This document shows positions 31,674-40,064 of a stretch of DNA of 54,922 nt, one piece after another (within the stretch, counting starts at the first letter, position 1; the number at the start of each line of letters is the position of its first letter). Below the pieces are notes generated by a model. It ran no database searches. It saw only the letters and a program-made list of their open reading frames with translations, and had not been told where the DNA came from. The stretch is from Kerstersia similis. GTDB taxonomy: Bacteria > Pseudomonadota > Gammaproteobacteria > Burkholderiales > Burkholderiaceae_B. Location: assembly GCF_965139615.1 (NCBI RefSeq), contig NZ_CBCSIQ010000028.1, forward strand, positions 1-54,922. Reading direction: 5' to 3'. The position numbers and the translations under genes are program-made.

Positions 31674-34589
31674 TCAAGCGCCCTCCCCGGCTTCGTTCTC
31701 CGCCATGGCAGCGCGAGCGCGATGACTGCGTGCCGACTGGTGCGCCAGGGCAACCAGCATCAATACCGTGGCGCCCACCACCAGCATGTAAACGCCGATA
31801 TCGAACAACAGCACCGTGCCCAGCGCGATATGACCAAACAGCGGCAGCGAAAACTCCAGCACCATGGAATCCATATAGGGCCGGCCAGCCAGCCACGACA
31901 GCGCGCCCGTCAGCGCGGCCAGCAGCAGACCGCCGCCGATCCAGTGCTGGGGCCGCAAGCGCATGCGCGATTCCACCCAGGCCGTCCCGCCCACCATGTA
32001 CTGCAGCAGAATGGCCATGGCCATGACCAAGCCGCCCACAAAGCCTCCGCCCGGCAGATTATGGCCGCGCAACAGCAGGTAGATGGACACCATGCCAGCC
32101 ATGGGCAGCAGCAATCGGCTGACCACCGCCGGCACCATCAGATAATCCAGCGGCAGGTCGCCATCCCGCACGCCTTGATTGCCATAGGCATAGGGATCTG
32201 CCTGCTGGCGCGTCTGGCCCAGGCTTTCGATGGCCGGCCGGAACCGGCGCAACAAGGCATAGACGGTCAGCGCTACGGCACACAGCACCGTAATTTCGCC
32301 CAAGGTATCGAAGCCGCGGAAATCCACCAGGATCACGTTCACGACGTTGTTGCCGTGCCCAAGCGGCTTGGCTGCCTGCAAAAAGAAATTCGACAGCGTA
32401 TAGCCCTGATTGTGAGTCATGACGATGTACGCCAGCCCCGCCATGCCCAACCCCACCAGGACGGCAATGGCCAGATCTCGCAAGCGCCGCAAGCTGGTCA
32501 GCAGTTCCTTGACCTGATTCGGCGGCGCCGAGCCTGCCTGCTCGACACGCATAGGCAACCAGCGCAGGCCCAGCAGAATCAAGACCGTGGTCACGATTTC
32601 CACGCCCAGCTGGGTCAATGCCAGATCCGGCGCGGACAGCCAGGCGAACGTCATGACCGTCACCAGGCCGGTGCCGCTCAGCATGATAAGCGCAGCCAGC
32701 CTGTGATATTTGGCCTGGAAGGCCACGCCCACCGCGCAGGCAGCACCAAAGGCCCACATCAGCGCAAACAGGGGGTCGAATTCGTGCCAGCCCGGCAAGG
32801 CGCCGACGCGCTCGCCCTTCATGAACGGCGTGACCCCTGCCAACAGGCCGACCAGCAGGATGCAGAGAATCTGCTGTTGCAGCCTATCCGTGCTGACATA
32901 GCGCAACAGCCAGGCCGCACCATCGGTAAAGCGAGACTTCAGGCTCTCGTAGGTACGCTTGCCATCGAAACCATAGATCAGCGGCGTGCCGTCGATTTCA
33001 CCGACCTTGAGGTGGCGGTTCATGACAACATACACGGCCACACCGCCCACCAGCGCCAGGATGCTCATGATCAACGGCATGTTGAACCCGTGCCAGATCG
33101 CAAGGCTATAGGCCGGCAGATGATCCCCCAATACCGAGATCGCTGCCGATTGCAGCATGGGGCCGACAGCCCAGGCCGGAACGATACCGACCACCAGGCA
33201 GGCCAACACCAGCATTTCAATCGGGAAACGCATCCAGCGCGGGGCTTCATGCGGGGTACGGGGCAGATCCGTGGCCAGGGGGCCGAAGAACACTTGATGA
33301 ATCATGCGCAGCGAATAGATCACGCTGCCCATGGCAGCCACCGTCGCCGCGACCGGCAGGGCCACGTGGAACAGGCCGGCACGCTCCAGGAAGAGCGTCT
33401 CGGAAAAGAACATTTCCTTGGACAGAAAGCCGTTGAGCAGTGGCACACCGGCCATCGCCGCCGCCGCCACCGTCGCCAAGGTCGCCGTGATGGGCATGCA
33501 ATGCCGCAGGCCATTCAGGCGCCGGATATCCCGTGTGCCGGTTTCGTGATCGACGATCCCCACCGCCATGAACAGCGACGCCTTGAATGTCGCGTGGTTC
33601 AGGATGTGAAAAATCGCCGCGACCGTCGCCAGCGGGCTATCCATGCCCAGCATCAGGGTGATCAGGCCCAGGTGGCTGATGGTGGAATATGCCAGCACCC
33701 CTTTCATGTCGGTCTGGAAAATCGCCGCGTAGGCGCCCAGCACCAGCGTCACCATCCCCGCGCCGCCGATCAGCCAGAACCAGGCGTCGGTACCGGCCAG
33801 CGCAGGCGAAAGACGCAACAGCAGGAACACGCCAGCCTTCACCATGGTGGCCGAATGCAAATAGGCCGACACCGGCGTCGGCGCCGACATGGCATGGGGC
33901 AACCAGAAATGGAAGGGGAATTGCGCGCTTTTGGTCAGCGCGCCCAGGGCCACCAGAATCAGGGCTGGCAAATACAGCGCGCTGTCGCGAATGAGCGCAC
34001 CCGAGGCCAGCACGGTATCCAGGTCATAGCTGCCGACAATATGCCCGAGCAGCAGCACGCCCGCGAGCAGGCATAGCCCCCCCGTCGCGGTAACCGTCAG
34101 CGCCATGCGCGCCCCCTGGCGCGCATCGCTGCGGTGATACCAATACGAAATCAGGAAGAAAGAGGCCAGGCTGGTCAGTTCCCAGAACAGCGCCAGCTGG
34201 ATCAGGTTGCCAGAGAGCACGACGCCCAGCATGGCGCCCATGAACACCAGCAGGAAAGCGAAGAAACGCGGCACCGGATCTTGCGGCGACATGTAATAAC
34301 GCGCATACATGGTGACCAGTACGCCGATGCCCGTCACCATCAGGGCGAACATCCAGGCCAGGCCGTCCATGCGCAGCGAGAAATCCAGGCCCAGCGTCGG
34401 TGCCCACGCCAGCGTGAAGCGAACCACGCCGCCATTGGTCACCTCGGGATAGAGCGACAGCGTCAGCAGCAAGCCGATGGCAGCCACGATCCCGGCTGCC
34501 CAGGATTCCCGGCTACGGCCGTCACGCGGCAGCCGTGCAACGACCAGACTGGCGACAAAAGGAAGTATCAGCAGCAGCAATAATCTCAT
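31674..34589 (-). CDS. mrpA: Mrp-type cation/H+ antiporter subunit A with fused subunit B domain
   Basis: A 971-residue protein. Residues 1 to about 770 are MrpA: a NuoL-like antiporter core (MDGLAWMFALMVTGIGVLVTMYARYYM, HFWLPHAMSAPTPVSAYLHSATMVKAGVFLLLR, HATFKASLFMAVG) and an MrpA-specific extension with QLGVEIVTTVLILLGLRWLP. The last ~170 residues are the MrpB module (RLLLPMAGMVSIYLLLRGHNLPGGGFVGGLVMAMAILLQYM, LFDIGVYMLVVG), so no separate mrpB exists; this is the group-2 (PhaAB) arrangement seen in many proteobacteria. The start ATG at 34589 is preceded by a G-rich ribosome site; a 16-residue Cys-rich in-frame extension to 34637 looks non-coding. First gene of the operon. Confidence 0.95.
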   Translation of the reverse strand: MRLLLLLILPFVASLVVARLPRDGRSRESWAAGIVAAIGLLLTLSLYPEVTNGGVVRFTLAWAPTLGLDFSLRMDGLAWMFALMVTGIGVLVTMYARYYMSPQDPVPRFFAFLLVFMGAMLGVVLSGNLIQLALFWELTSLASFFLISYWYHRSDARQGARMALTVTATGGLCLLAGVLLLGHIVGSYDLDTVLASGALIRDSALYLPALILVALGALTKSAQFPFHFWLPHAMSAPTPVSAYLHSATMVKAGVFLLLRLSPALAGTDAWFWLIGGAGMVTLVLGAYAAIFQTDMKGVLAYSTISHLGLITLMLGMDSPLATVAAIFHILNHATFKASLFMAVGIVDHETGTRDIRRLNGLRHCMPITATLATVAAAAMAGVPLLNGFLSKEMFFSETLFLERAGLFHVALPVAATVAAMGSVIYSLRMIHQVFFGPLATDLPRTPHEAPRWMRFPIEMLVLACLVVGIVPAWAVGPMLQSAAISVLGDHLPAYSLAIWHGFNMPLIMSILALVGGVAVYVVMNRHLKVGEIDGTPLIYGFDGKRTYESLKSRFTDGAAWLLRYVSTDRLQQQILCILLVGLLAGVTPFMKGERVGALPGWHEFDPLFALMWAFGAACAVGVAFQAKYHRLAALIMLSGTGLVTVMTFAWLSAPDLALTQLGVEIVTTVLILLGLRWLPMRVEQAGSAPPNQVKELLTSLRRLRDLAIAVLVGLGMAGLAYIVMTHNQGYTLSNFFLQAAKPLGHGNNVVNVILVDFRGFDTLGEITVLCAVALTVYALLRRFRPAIESLGQTRQQADPYAYGNQGVRDGDLPLDYLMVPAVVSRLLLPMAGMVSIYLLLRGHNLPGGGFVGGLVMAMAILLQYMVGGTAWVESRMRLRPQHWIGGGLLLAALTGALSWLAGRPYMDSMVLEFSLPLFGHIALGTVLLFDIGVYMLVVGATVLMLVALAHQSARSHRARAAMAENEAGEGA

Positions 34590-34780
34590 CGCGCCAGCCC
34601 CCCCAGCGCATTGAGCCATACACGCCGGACATCCCATCCGGCGTAATCGGTGCTACTCCCTCGACAGGCCCGCACCGCGACGGGCCTTGCATCATGCAGC
34701 GTGTACAGTTTTCTTCTCCTGGTGTGGCCCCCGCGGCGCCGGGAAAAAACGTATGGACAATCCATGGAAAAGCATTCTAC
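34590..34780 (-). promoter_or_regulatory. Structured leader of the mrp operon (putative cis-regulatory RNA)
   Basis: Reading toward mrpA on the minus strand there is a stem with arms at 34681-34687 and 34666-34672 (AGGCCCG complementary arms, 8-base loop). Next come a GGGAGTAG box (34655-34662) and then a perfect 8-bp stem ACGCCGGA/TCCGGCGT (34622-34644) with loop TGGGATG. An ATG-proximal G-run follows. The box resembles the 5' conserved element of yybP-ykoY RNAs, but I could not find the closing P1 stem, so that identity is unproven. A Na+- or pH-responsive leader would suit this operon. Confidence 0.4.
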
Positions 34781-35110
34781 CCCCTAGCGTCACAGGCTTG
34801 TTACACAAAAAAATGTGCATCTGCAACATGCCAGAGACCCTCAGGAATCCGTCGGAATATGTCATACCGCGAGCGAGCCCCAAAATGCCTGAATTACCCC
34901 GACTCAGGCAGCAAAAAAATCCTGCCGCCCGAATTGCTGCACCGCAATAAACATTTTTTCCAGAAATAATCTGAAATGTCATCATCCTGCATGCATCCGC
35001 TTCTGACTGCCGACAATTCAGCCCATCCTCGTCAATTCTGAAGCAATTTTTCCAAGCCTTCCCTCGTCCTGCCTGGCGTACCCGGACTTCCCCCCTGCAC
35101 CTCTCAAAAA
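34781..35110. other. Intergenic region between mrp leader and hflC terminator
   Basis: About 330 bp of lower-GC DNA with several A-runs (for example around 34806-34813 and 34914-34920). I see no convincing open frame with start and ribosome site and no RNA gene. It probably holds the promoter of the mrp operon; I could not choose a single -35/-10 pair. Confidence 0.35.
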
Positions 35111-35138
35111 AAAACGCGTGCCGGTCAGCACGCGTTTT
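35111..35138 (-). terminator. Intrinsic terminator after hflC
   Basis: AAAACGCGTGC (35111-35121) pairs perfectly with 35128-35138 around a 6-base loop. On the minus strand the stem is followed by nine T. It lies 60 bp after the hflC stop and ends the hfq-hflX-hflK-hflC transcript. Confidence 0.92.
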
Positions 35139-35198
35139 CATCCTGGCGCCGGAACCGGAATGCATCAAATGCCTCCGGCCGGCTCAGCGGCACGGCAA

Positions 35199-36074
35199 TT
35201 ACTTGCCGGACGGATCCTTCATGAACCGGAAGAAGTCCGAGGAAGGATCCACCACCATGACATCCTTCGGACTCGAGAAGGCCGAACGATAGCCATCAAG
35301 GCTCTTGTAGAAGCGATAGAAATCAGGATCCTTGGTATAGGCTGAGGCATAGATGTTGGCAGCCGCCGCATCGCCTTCACCCTTGATCCCCTGGGCCTGG
35401 GCGTACGCCTTGGCCACGATTTCCTCGTGCGTACGGTCGGCTTCGGCGCGAATCTTCTCGCTTTCCGCCGCACCGATGGAACGCAGCTCATTGGCCGCAC
35501 GGGTACGCTCTGCTTCCATACGGCGATAGACCGACTCGGAAATCTCGGGCGCGAATTCCAGGCGCTTCAAGCGAACGTCGATGATTTCCACACCCAAGGG
35601 CTCAGCACGGCGCGCCACGTTGGTTCGCACTTCATCCATGATTTTGTCCCGCTCGTTGGACACGACGTCCTTGACGGTACGAATATTCACGGACGCATTC
35701 AGCGCATCGCGGATCTGTGCCTGCAGACGTTCCTGGGCGGCACGCTCGTTGCCGCCGAAAGTCACGTAGTACTGGAACGGGTCGGCGATCTTCCACTTGA
35801 CGTAGGAGCTCAGCAGCAGGTTCTTCTTCTCGGACGTCTGGATGCGTTCGGAATCCGAGGTTTCGATCGTCAGAATCCGCTTATCCAGAGTCACGACATT
35901 CTGGAAGGGCGGCGGCAGCTTGAAGTACAGGCCCGGCTCGCTGATGACGCGCTTGATTTCACCCAGCGCGAACACCATCGCATAATCACGCTCGCGTACG
36001 ATGAACAGGCAGGACGACAGCAGCGCGATGACTGCCATGATGACGATGAGAAAGGGAACGGCAAAACGTTTCAT
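35199..36074 (-). CDS. hflC: Modulator of FtsH protease HflC
   Basis: A 291-residue SPFH/prohibitin-domain protein with one N-terminal membrane anchor (VPFLIVIMAVIALLSSCLFIV). It continues with REDYAMVFALGEIKRVISEPGLYFKLPPPFQNVVTLDKRILTIET and the coiled-coil region NELRSIGAAESEKIRAEADRTHEEIVAKAYAQAQGIKGEGDAAAANIYA. With HflK it forms the periplasmic cage that surrounds FtsH and limits its degradation of membrane proteins. It starts 15 bp after hflK. In related genera hisZ and purA usually follow; here the transcript ends and the mrp operon comes next. Confidence 0.95.
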   Translation of the reverse strand: MKRFAVPFLIVIMAVIALLSSCLFIVRERDYAMVFALGEIKRVISEPGLYFKLPPPFQNVVTLDKRILTIETSDSERIQTSEKKNLLLSSYVKWKIADPFQYYVTFGGNERAAQERLQAQIRDALNASVNIRTVKDVVSNERDKIMDEVRTNVARRAEPLGVEIIDVRLKRLEFAPEISESVYRRMEAERTRAANELRSIGAAESEKIRAEADRTHEEIVAKAYAQAQGIKGEGDAAAANIYASAYTKDPDFYRFYKSLDGYRSAFSSPKDVMVVDPSSDFFRFMKDPSGK

Positions 36075-36089
36075 GATACTGGGTGCTCC

Positions 36090-37388
36090 TTAGCGGACGG
36101 GACGGTCGCGAGTCAGCGAATAGGGCTGTGCGCCCTGGCCTGAGCCAGAACCACCGCCGACGCTGGACGCCGAGCCGGTTGCCGGAACATCCCGGCCCTG
36201 CTGGGCCTGGATCGCTGCGCCGCCCGCCTGGGCAGCATTGTTATCCGCATTATTTGCGGCACCCGACGAAACCAACTTGTCGAGCGGCAGGTAGATCATG
36301 TTGCTGCCGTCCTTGGTATCGACCAGCACCTTGCTGGAATTGCCATAGATGGACTGCATCGTTTCCAGATACATGCGATCACGCATGACATTGGGCGCCT
36401 TACGGTACTCGTCCAGGATGCTGAGGAAGCGTGACGCGTCACCCTCTGCATCGCCAGTCACCTTGGCGCGATAGCCTTCGGCCTGTTCGATCATGCGCGA
36501 AGCCGTACCACGCGCCAGCGGCACAACCTTGTTGGCATATGCCTGGCCTTCGTTGATCTGGCGCTCGCGATCCTGGCCTGCCTTGACGGCATCATCAAAG
36601 GCAGCCTGAACCTGTTCAGGCGGCTGCACGTTCTGAATCGCCACCGTGCTGACCTGGATACCCGTCTGGTAACGATCCAGAATCTGTTGCATCAGGTTCT
36701 GAACCTCGCCGGCGACTTCCGTACGACCTTCATACAGCACGAAATCCATAGGCTTGCGGCCCACGATTTCACGCATGGCGGCCTCGGACGCCTGACGCAC
36801 CGCTTCGTCAGGATCGCGCATCTTGAACAGGTAGTCCGGCGCGCCATTGGCACGCAGACGATACTGAACCACGAACTGAACATCGACGATGTTCTCATCG
36901 TCGGTCAGGATCAGCGACTCTTGCAGTACCTTGTTGCGCGCATTGCCGCGGAAACCGACTTCGAAGGTACGCAACTGCGAAACGTTGACCAGCTCATGAT
37001 TCTGGAACGGATAGGGCAGGCGCCACTGGAAGCCAGGCGTGGAGGTGGACTTGTACTTGCCGAACTGCGTCACGACGGCAACCTGGCCTTCCTGCACGAT
37101 ATAGAAGCCGCTCGCCGCCCATAGGCCGGCAGCCACCAGCGCAATGACGCCGGCGCCGACCCTGAAGCCGCGCGACGACGGGCCGCCAGCAGAGCTGCCG
37201 CCCCCACCCTGGCCTCCGCCGGAACGCTTGCGGCCGAACAGCCCGCCCAGACGCTGATTGAAGTCTTTCCAGACCTCATCAAGATCCGGCGGACCATCCT
37301 GGTTGCGCCCTGGGCGCTTGTCGCCCGGCTTGTTGTTCCGGCCCCAGCCGGGATCATTCAGATTGAACAGTTTGGAAATTGCTGACAT
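36090..37388 (-). CDS. hflK: FtsH protease activity modulator HflK
   Basis: A 432-residue SPFH protein. The N-terminal part is Gly/Arg/Pro-rich (FNLNDPGWGRNNKPGDKRPGRNQDGPPDLDEVWKDFNQRLGGLFG), followed by one membrane helix (GAGVIALVAAGLWAASGFYIV), the SPFH domain and a coiled-coil tail ending in a Ser/Gly/Gln-rich segment. It is the HflC partner in the FtsH-regulating complex. I chose the ATG at 37386-37388 (MSAISKLFNLNDPGWG matches orthologues); it lies inside the 3' end of hflX, overlapping it by 35 bp. An ATG four codons earlier is in the same frame. Confidence 0.95.
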   Translation of the reverse strand: MSAISKLFNLNDPGWGRNNKPGDKRPGRNQDGPPDLDEVWKDFNQRLGGLFGRKRSGGGQGGGGSSAGGPSSRGFRVGAGVIALVAAGLWAASGFYIVQEGQVAVVTQFGKYKSTSTPGFQWRLPYPFQNHELVNVSQLRTFEVGFRGNARNKVLQESLILTDDENIVDVQFVVQYRLRANGAPDYLFKMRDPDEAVRQASEAAMREIVGRKPMDFVLYEGRTEVAGEVQNLMQQILDRYQTGIQVSTVAIQNVQPPEQVQAAFDDAVKAGQDRERQINEGQAYANKVVPLARGTASRMIEQAEGYRAKVTGDAEGDASRFLSILDEYRKAPNVMRDRMYLETMQSIYGNSSKVLVDTKDGSNMIYLPLDKLVSSGAANNADNNAAQAGGAAIQAQQGRDVPATGSASSVGGGSGSGQGAQPYSLTRDRPVR

Positions 37389-38460
37389 TGTTCCCTGCAT
37401 TGATGGCGGCCTGCGCTATTGCCCCGCGCAACGCGTCCAGACCGATGCGCTCTGCGGCGCTGACAAATACTCGCGCAATCGTACCATGCACATCATAATC
37501 GACACGCGAGGCCAGGCCTGCGAGGTCGATTTTGTTATAGACCTGGATACGGGGTATGTCTCCTGCGCCAATATCCTGCAATACTTTCTCGACTTCCAGT
37601 ATCTGCTCATCACGCTGTGGACTGGATGCATCCACGACGTGCAACAGCAGATCCGCGTGGACGGTTTCTTCCAGCGTAGCGCGGAACGCCGCAATCAGTG
37701 TAGGCGGAAGATCGCGGATGAAACCGACTGTGTCGGAAATCGTTACCTGTCCGGCCCCTTCGATCCAGATCCGGCGCGTTGTCGTATCCAGCGTCGCGAA
37801 CAGCTGATCGGCCGCATAGGCCCCTGCCCGCGTCAAGGCGTTGAACAGCGTGGACTTCCCGGCGTTGGTATAGCCGACCAGGGATACCGACAGATGCACA
37901 CCACGATTGCGTGACCGGCGCTGGGTACGACGCTGACGTTCGACCTTGGCCAGCCGCTCGCGCAGCACCTTGACCTTATCTCCGATCATCCGGCGATCCA
38001 TCTCCAGCTGCGATTCCCCGGGACCGCGCATGCCGATACCGCCACGCTGACGTTCCAGGTGAGTCCAGAGCCGTGTCAGACGGGTGGACAGATGCTGCAG
38101 CTGCGCCAGCTCGACCTGCAACTTGCCTTCATGGCTTTGCGCCCGCAAAGCAAAGATATCGAGAATGAGCGCGACCCGATCCACCACCCGCAGGCCAATC
38201 TGGCGTTCCAGATTGCGCTGCTGCGCGGGCGACAGGGGCTGATCGAACAGAATGACTTCGGCCTCGTGCGCCTTGGAAAGCGCCACGGCTTCCTCAAGCT
38301 TGCCAGTACCGATGAAATAGGCGGCATCAGGACGCTGACGCTTGACCGTGAGAATATCCACGATCTCCGCTCCAGCCCCTTCGGCCAGCATTTTGAACTC
38401 TTCCGCGTGAGCGACATGGTCTGGTGACCCGAGATCCACGCTGATAATCAATGCGCGCAT
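37354..38460 (-). CDS. hflX: GTPase HflX
   Basis: A 368-residue Obg-HflX-family GTPase. The N-terminal HflX domain (DILTVKRQRPDAAYFIGTGKLEE, FDQPLSPAQQRNLER) is followed by a coiled region and the G domain: G1 GYTNAGKST, G3 DTVGFIRDLP, G4 NKID. HflX binds the 50S ribosome and splits stalled ribosomes, notably under heat stress. It is shorter than E. coli HflX (426) because the C-terminal extension is reduced. hfq lies 97 bp upstream on the same strand and hflK overlaps its 3' end. Confidence 0.95.
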   Translation of the reverse strand: MRALIISVDLGSPDHVAHAEEFKMLAEGAGAEIVDILTVKRQRPDAAYFIGTGKLEEAVALSKAHEAEVILFDQPLSPAQQRNLERQIGLRVVDRVALILDIFALRAQSHEGKLQVELAQLQHLSTRLTRLWTHLERQRGGIGMRGPGESQLEMDRRMIGDKVKVLRERLAKVERQRRTQRRSRNRGVHLSVSLVGYTNAGKSTLFNALTRAGAYAADQLFATLDTTTRRIWIEGAGQVTISDTVGFIRDLPPTLIAAFRATLEETVHADLLLHVVDASSPQRDEQILEVEKVLQDIGAGDIPRIQVYNKIDLAGLASRVDYDVHGTIARVFVSAAERIGLDALRGAIAQAAINAGNNVSNFQTVQSE

Positions 38461-38557
38461 CGGCCTCCTTTCCGGCTGGCCAGCCGATCAGCCGCGAGAC
38501 AGCTGTGCCCATGCACAGCCCCCGCTGGCCAGTATGTAATGGGATATCCGGCCAGAA

Positions 38558-38797
38558 TCAGGCGGCACCCTGTTCCGCGACCTGGAACGACACCGCACGT
38601 GCAGGCACGACGGTGGAAATAGCATGTTTGTACACCATCTGCGTCACCGTGTTACGCAGCAGGACGACGTACTGGTCGAAAGATTCGATCTGGCCTTGCA
38701 GCTTGATGCCGTTGACGAGATAGATAGAGACCGGCACGTGCTCCTTGCGCAGCGCGTTCAAAAACGGATCTTGCAGTGTTTGCCCTTTGTTGCTCAT
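38558..38797 (-). CDS. hfq: RNA chaperone Hfq
   Basis: A 79-residue Sm-like protein: MSNKGQTLQDPFLNALRKEHVPVSIYLVNGIKLQGQIESFDQ-type Sm1 motif and an Sm2 motif around MVYKHAIST. The C-terminal tail is very short (VPARAVSFQVAEQGAA). It forms a hexamer that helps small RNAs pair with mRNAs. AAGGAG lies 9 bp before the ATG. It follows hisC by 193 bp, where an hfq promoter is likely. Confidence 0.97.
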   Translation of the reverse strand: MSNKGQTLQDPFLNALRKEHVPVSIYLVNGIKLQGQIESFDQYVVLLRNTVTQMVYKHAISTVVPARAVSFQVAEQGAA

Positions 38798-38990
38798 TGG
38801 CCAGGCTCCTTGATGTTATTGGTTTTAGTGGCGTTGACCCAGGCGGCGGGCACCATGGGCCAGTGATGAAACAAGCGCCCGCGATGCCTGCCTCATTGCT
38901 TTCATGGCGGCAAAACCCTGATCATGAAAGACGCGTGGATTAAACATAACACTCTACAGGGTTTTCCCGAATGTTTCCAGCGTCTTCCAA

Positions 38991-40064
38991 TCAGCAGCCG
39001 CCCTGATCTGCCAGTATGCCCGAGAGCGCGTCGCACAGGGCATCCATTTCCTCGTCGGTACCGATTGAAATACGCAGAAACTGTTCAATGCGGGGCTGCT
39101 GGAAATGCCGCACGATGATGCGGCGCTGCCGCAACGCTCCGGCCAGTTCGGCTGCCTGGCGCCCGGCGTGGCGCGCAAAGATGAAATTCGCTGCAGACGG
39201 CAGCACATCAAACCCCATTTCCCGCATGGCAGCAACGGTTTTTTCCCGCGTGAAGGCCACGCGTGCGCAGCACTCCGCGAGATAATCCGTATCTTCGATG
39301 GCAGCTTGCGCGCCAGCCAGGGCCACACGATCCAAAGGATAAGAATTGAAACTATCCTTTACGCGCGTCAAACCTTCGATCAAGTCTGCATGCCCCATTG
39401 CATATCCCACCCGCAAGCCCGCCAGACCACGGGACTTGGACAAGGTATGCACCACGAGCAGATTGTCATGACGGGCAATCAGCGGCACCGCCGATTCGCC
39501 CCCGAAATCCACATACGCCTCGTCGATCACGACCACATGATCCGGGTTGGCAGCGACAATCGCCTCGACATCGGCCAGCGGCAAGGCAATGCCCGTGGGC
39601 GCATTGGGGTTGGCGAAAATAATCGGGCCGGCATTATCCTGATAGGCCTGCGGCAACAGGCGCAAGTCGTCCGCCAGGGGCACCCGCACGCTCTGAATGC
39701 CATACAGCCCGCAATACACCGGGTAGAAGCTATAGGTGATATCCGGAAAGCGCAGCGGCGCAGGCTGCTGCAGCAACGCCTGGAACGCATGCGCCAGCAC
39801 CTCATCGGAACCATTGCCGACGAACACCTGCTCCACGTCCAGGCCGTAAGCCTGCGCAATGGACTGCCGCAATGCCAAGCCGGTCGGGTCCGGATACAGG
39901 CGCAGGCTGTCGTCACAGGCCGCACGCATGGCAGCCAGGGCACCGGGCGACGGGCCATAGGGCAATTCGTTGGTATTCAGCTTGATGAGACGCTGCTCAC
40001 GCGGCTGCTCGCCCGGCACATAAGGCTTGAGCTCCCGCGTTTTGCTGCTCCAGAAACGGCTCAT
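38991..40064 (-). CDS. hisC: Histidinol-phosphate aminotransferase
   Basis: A 357-residue class I/II PLP aminotransferase. Seen are RLIKLNTNELPYGPSP, FVGNGSDEVL, FANPNAPTG, VVIDEAYVDFGG, the PLP lysine in HTLSKSRGLAGLRVGY, and the C-terminal FLRISIGTDEEMDAL. The HisC assignment rests on the NENPYGPSP-type start and the GT-x-EE end. It converts imidazole-acetol phosphate to histidinol phosphate and may also act on aromatic keto acids. Its ATG overlaps the der stop by 4 bp. It stands apart from a main his operon. Confidence 0.9.
   Translation of the reverse strand: MSRFWSSKTRELKPYVPGEQPREQRLIKLNTNELPYGPSPGALAAMRAACDDSLRLYPDPTGLALRQSIAQAYGLDVEQVFVGNGSDEVLAHAFQALLQQPAPLRFPDITYSFYPVYCGLYGIQSVRVPLADDLRLLPQAYQDNAGPIIFANPNAPTGIALPLADVEAIVAANPDHVVVIDEAYVDFGGESAVPLIARHDNLLVVHTLSKSRGLAGLRVGYAMGHADLIEGLTRVKDSFNSYPLDRVALAGAQAAIEDTDYLAECCARVAFTREKTVAAMREMGFDVLPSAANFIFARHAGRQAAELAGALRQRRIIVRHFQQPRIEQFLRISIGTDEEMDALCDALSGILADQGGC

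Noticed and set aside
31584..34076. 830-codon open frame on the plus strand opposite mrpA
   Set aside because: The protein is extremely rich in Gln, His and Arg with no domain, as expected for the antisense of a GC-rich hydrophobic gene. The minus-strand mrpA is certain.
34590..34637. Cys-rich 16-residue N-terminal extension of MrpA (MGCPACMAQCAGGAGA)
   Set aside because: It lies over the leader hairpin, has no ribosome site and is not found in MrpA proteins; the hydrophobic start MRLLLLLILPF is standard.
34655..34662. Firm assignment of the mrp leader to the yybP-ykoY riboswitch
   Set aside because: Only the GGGAGTAG box fits; the pairing that should close the structure was not found, so it is reported as an unclassified leader.
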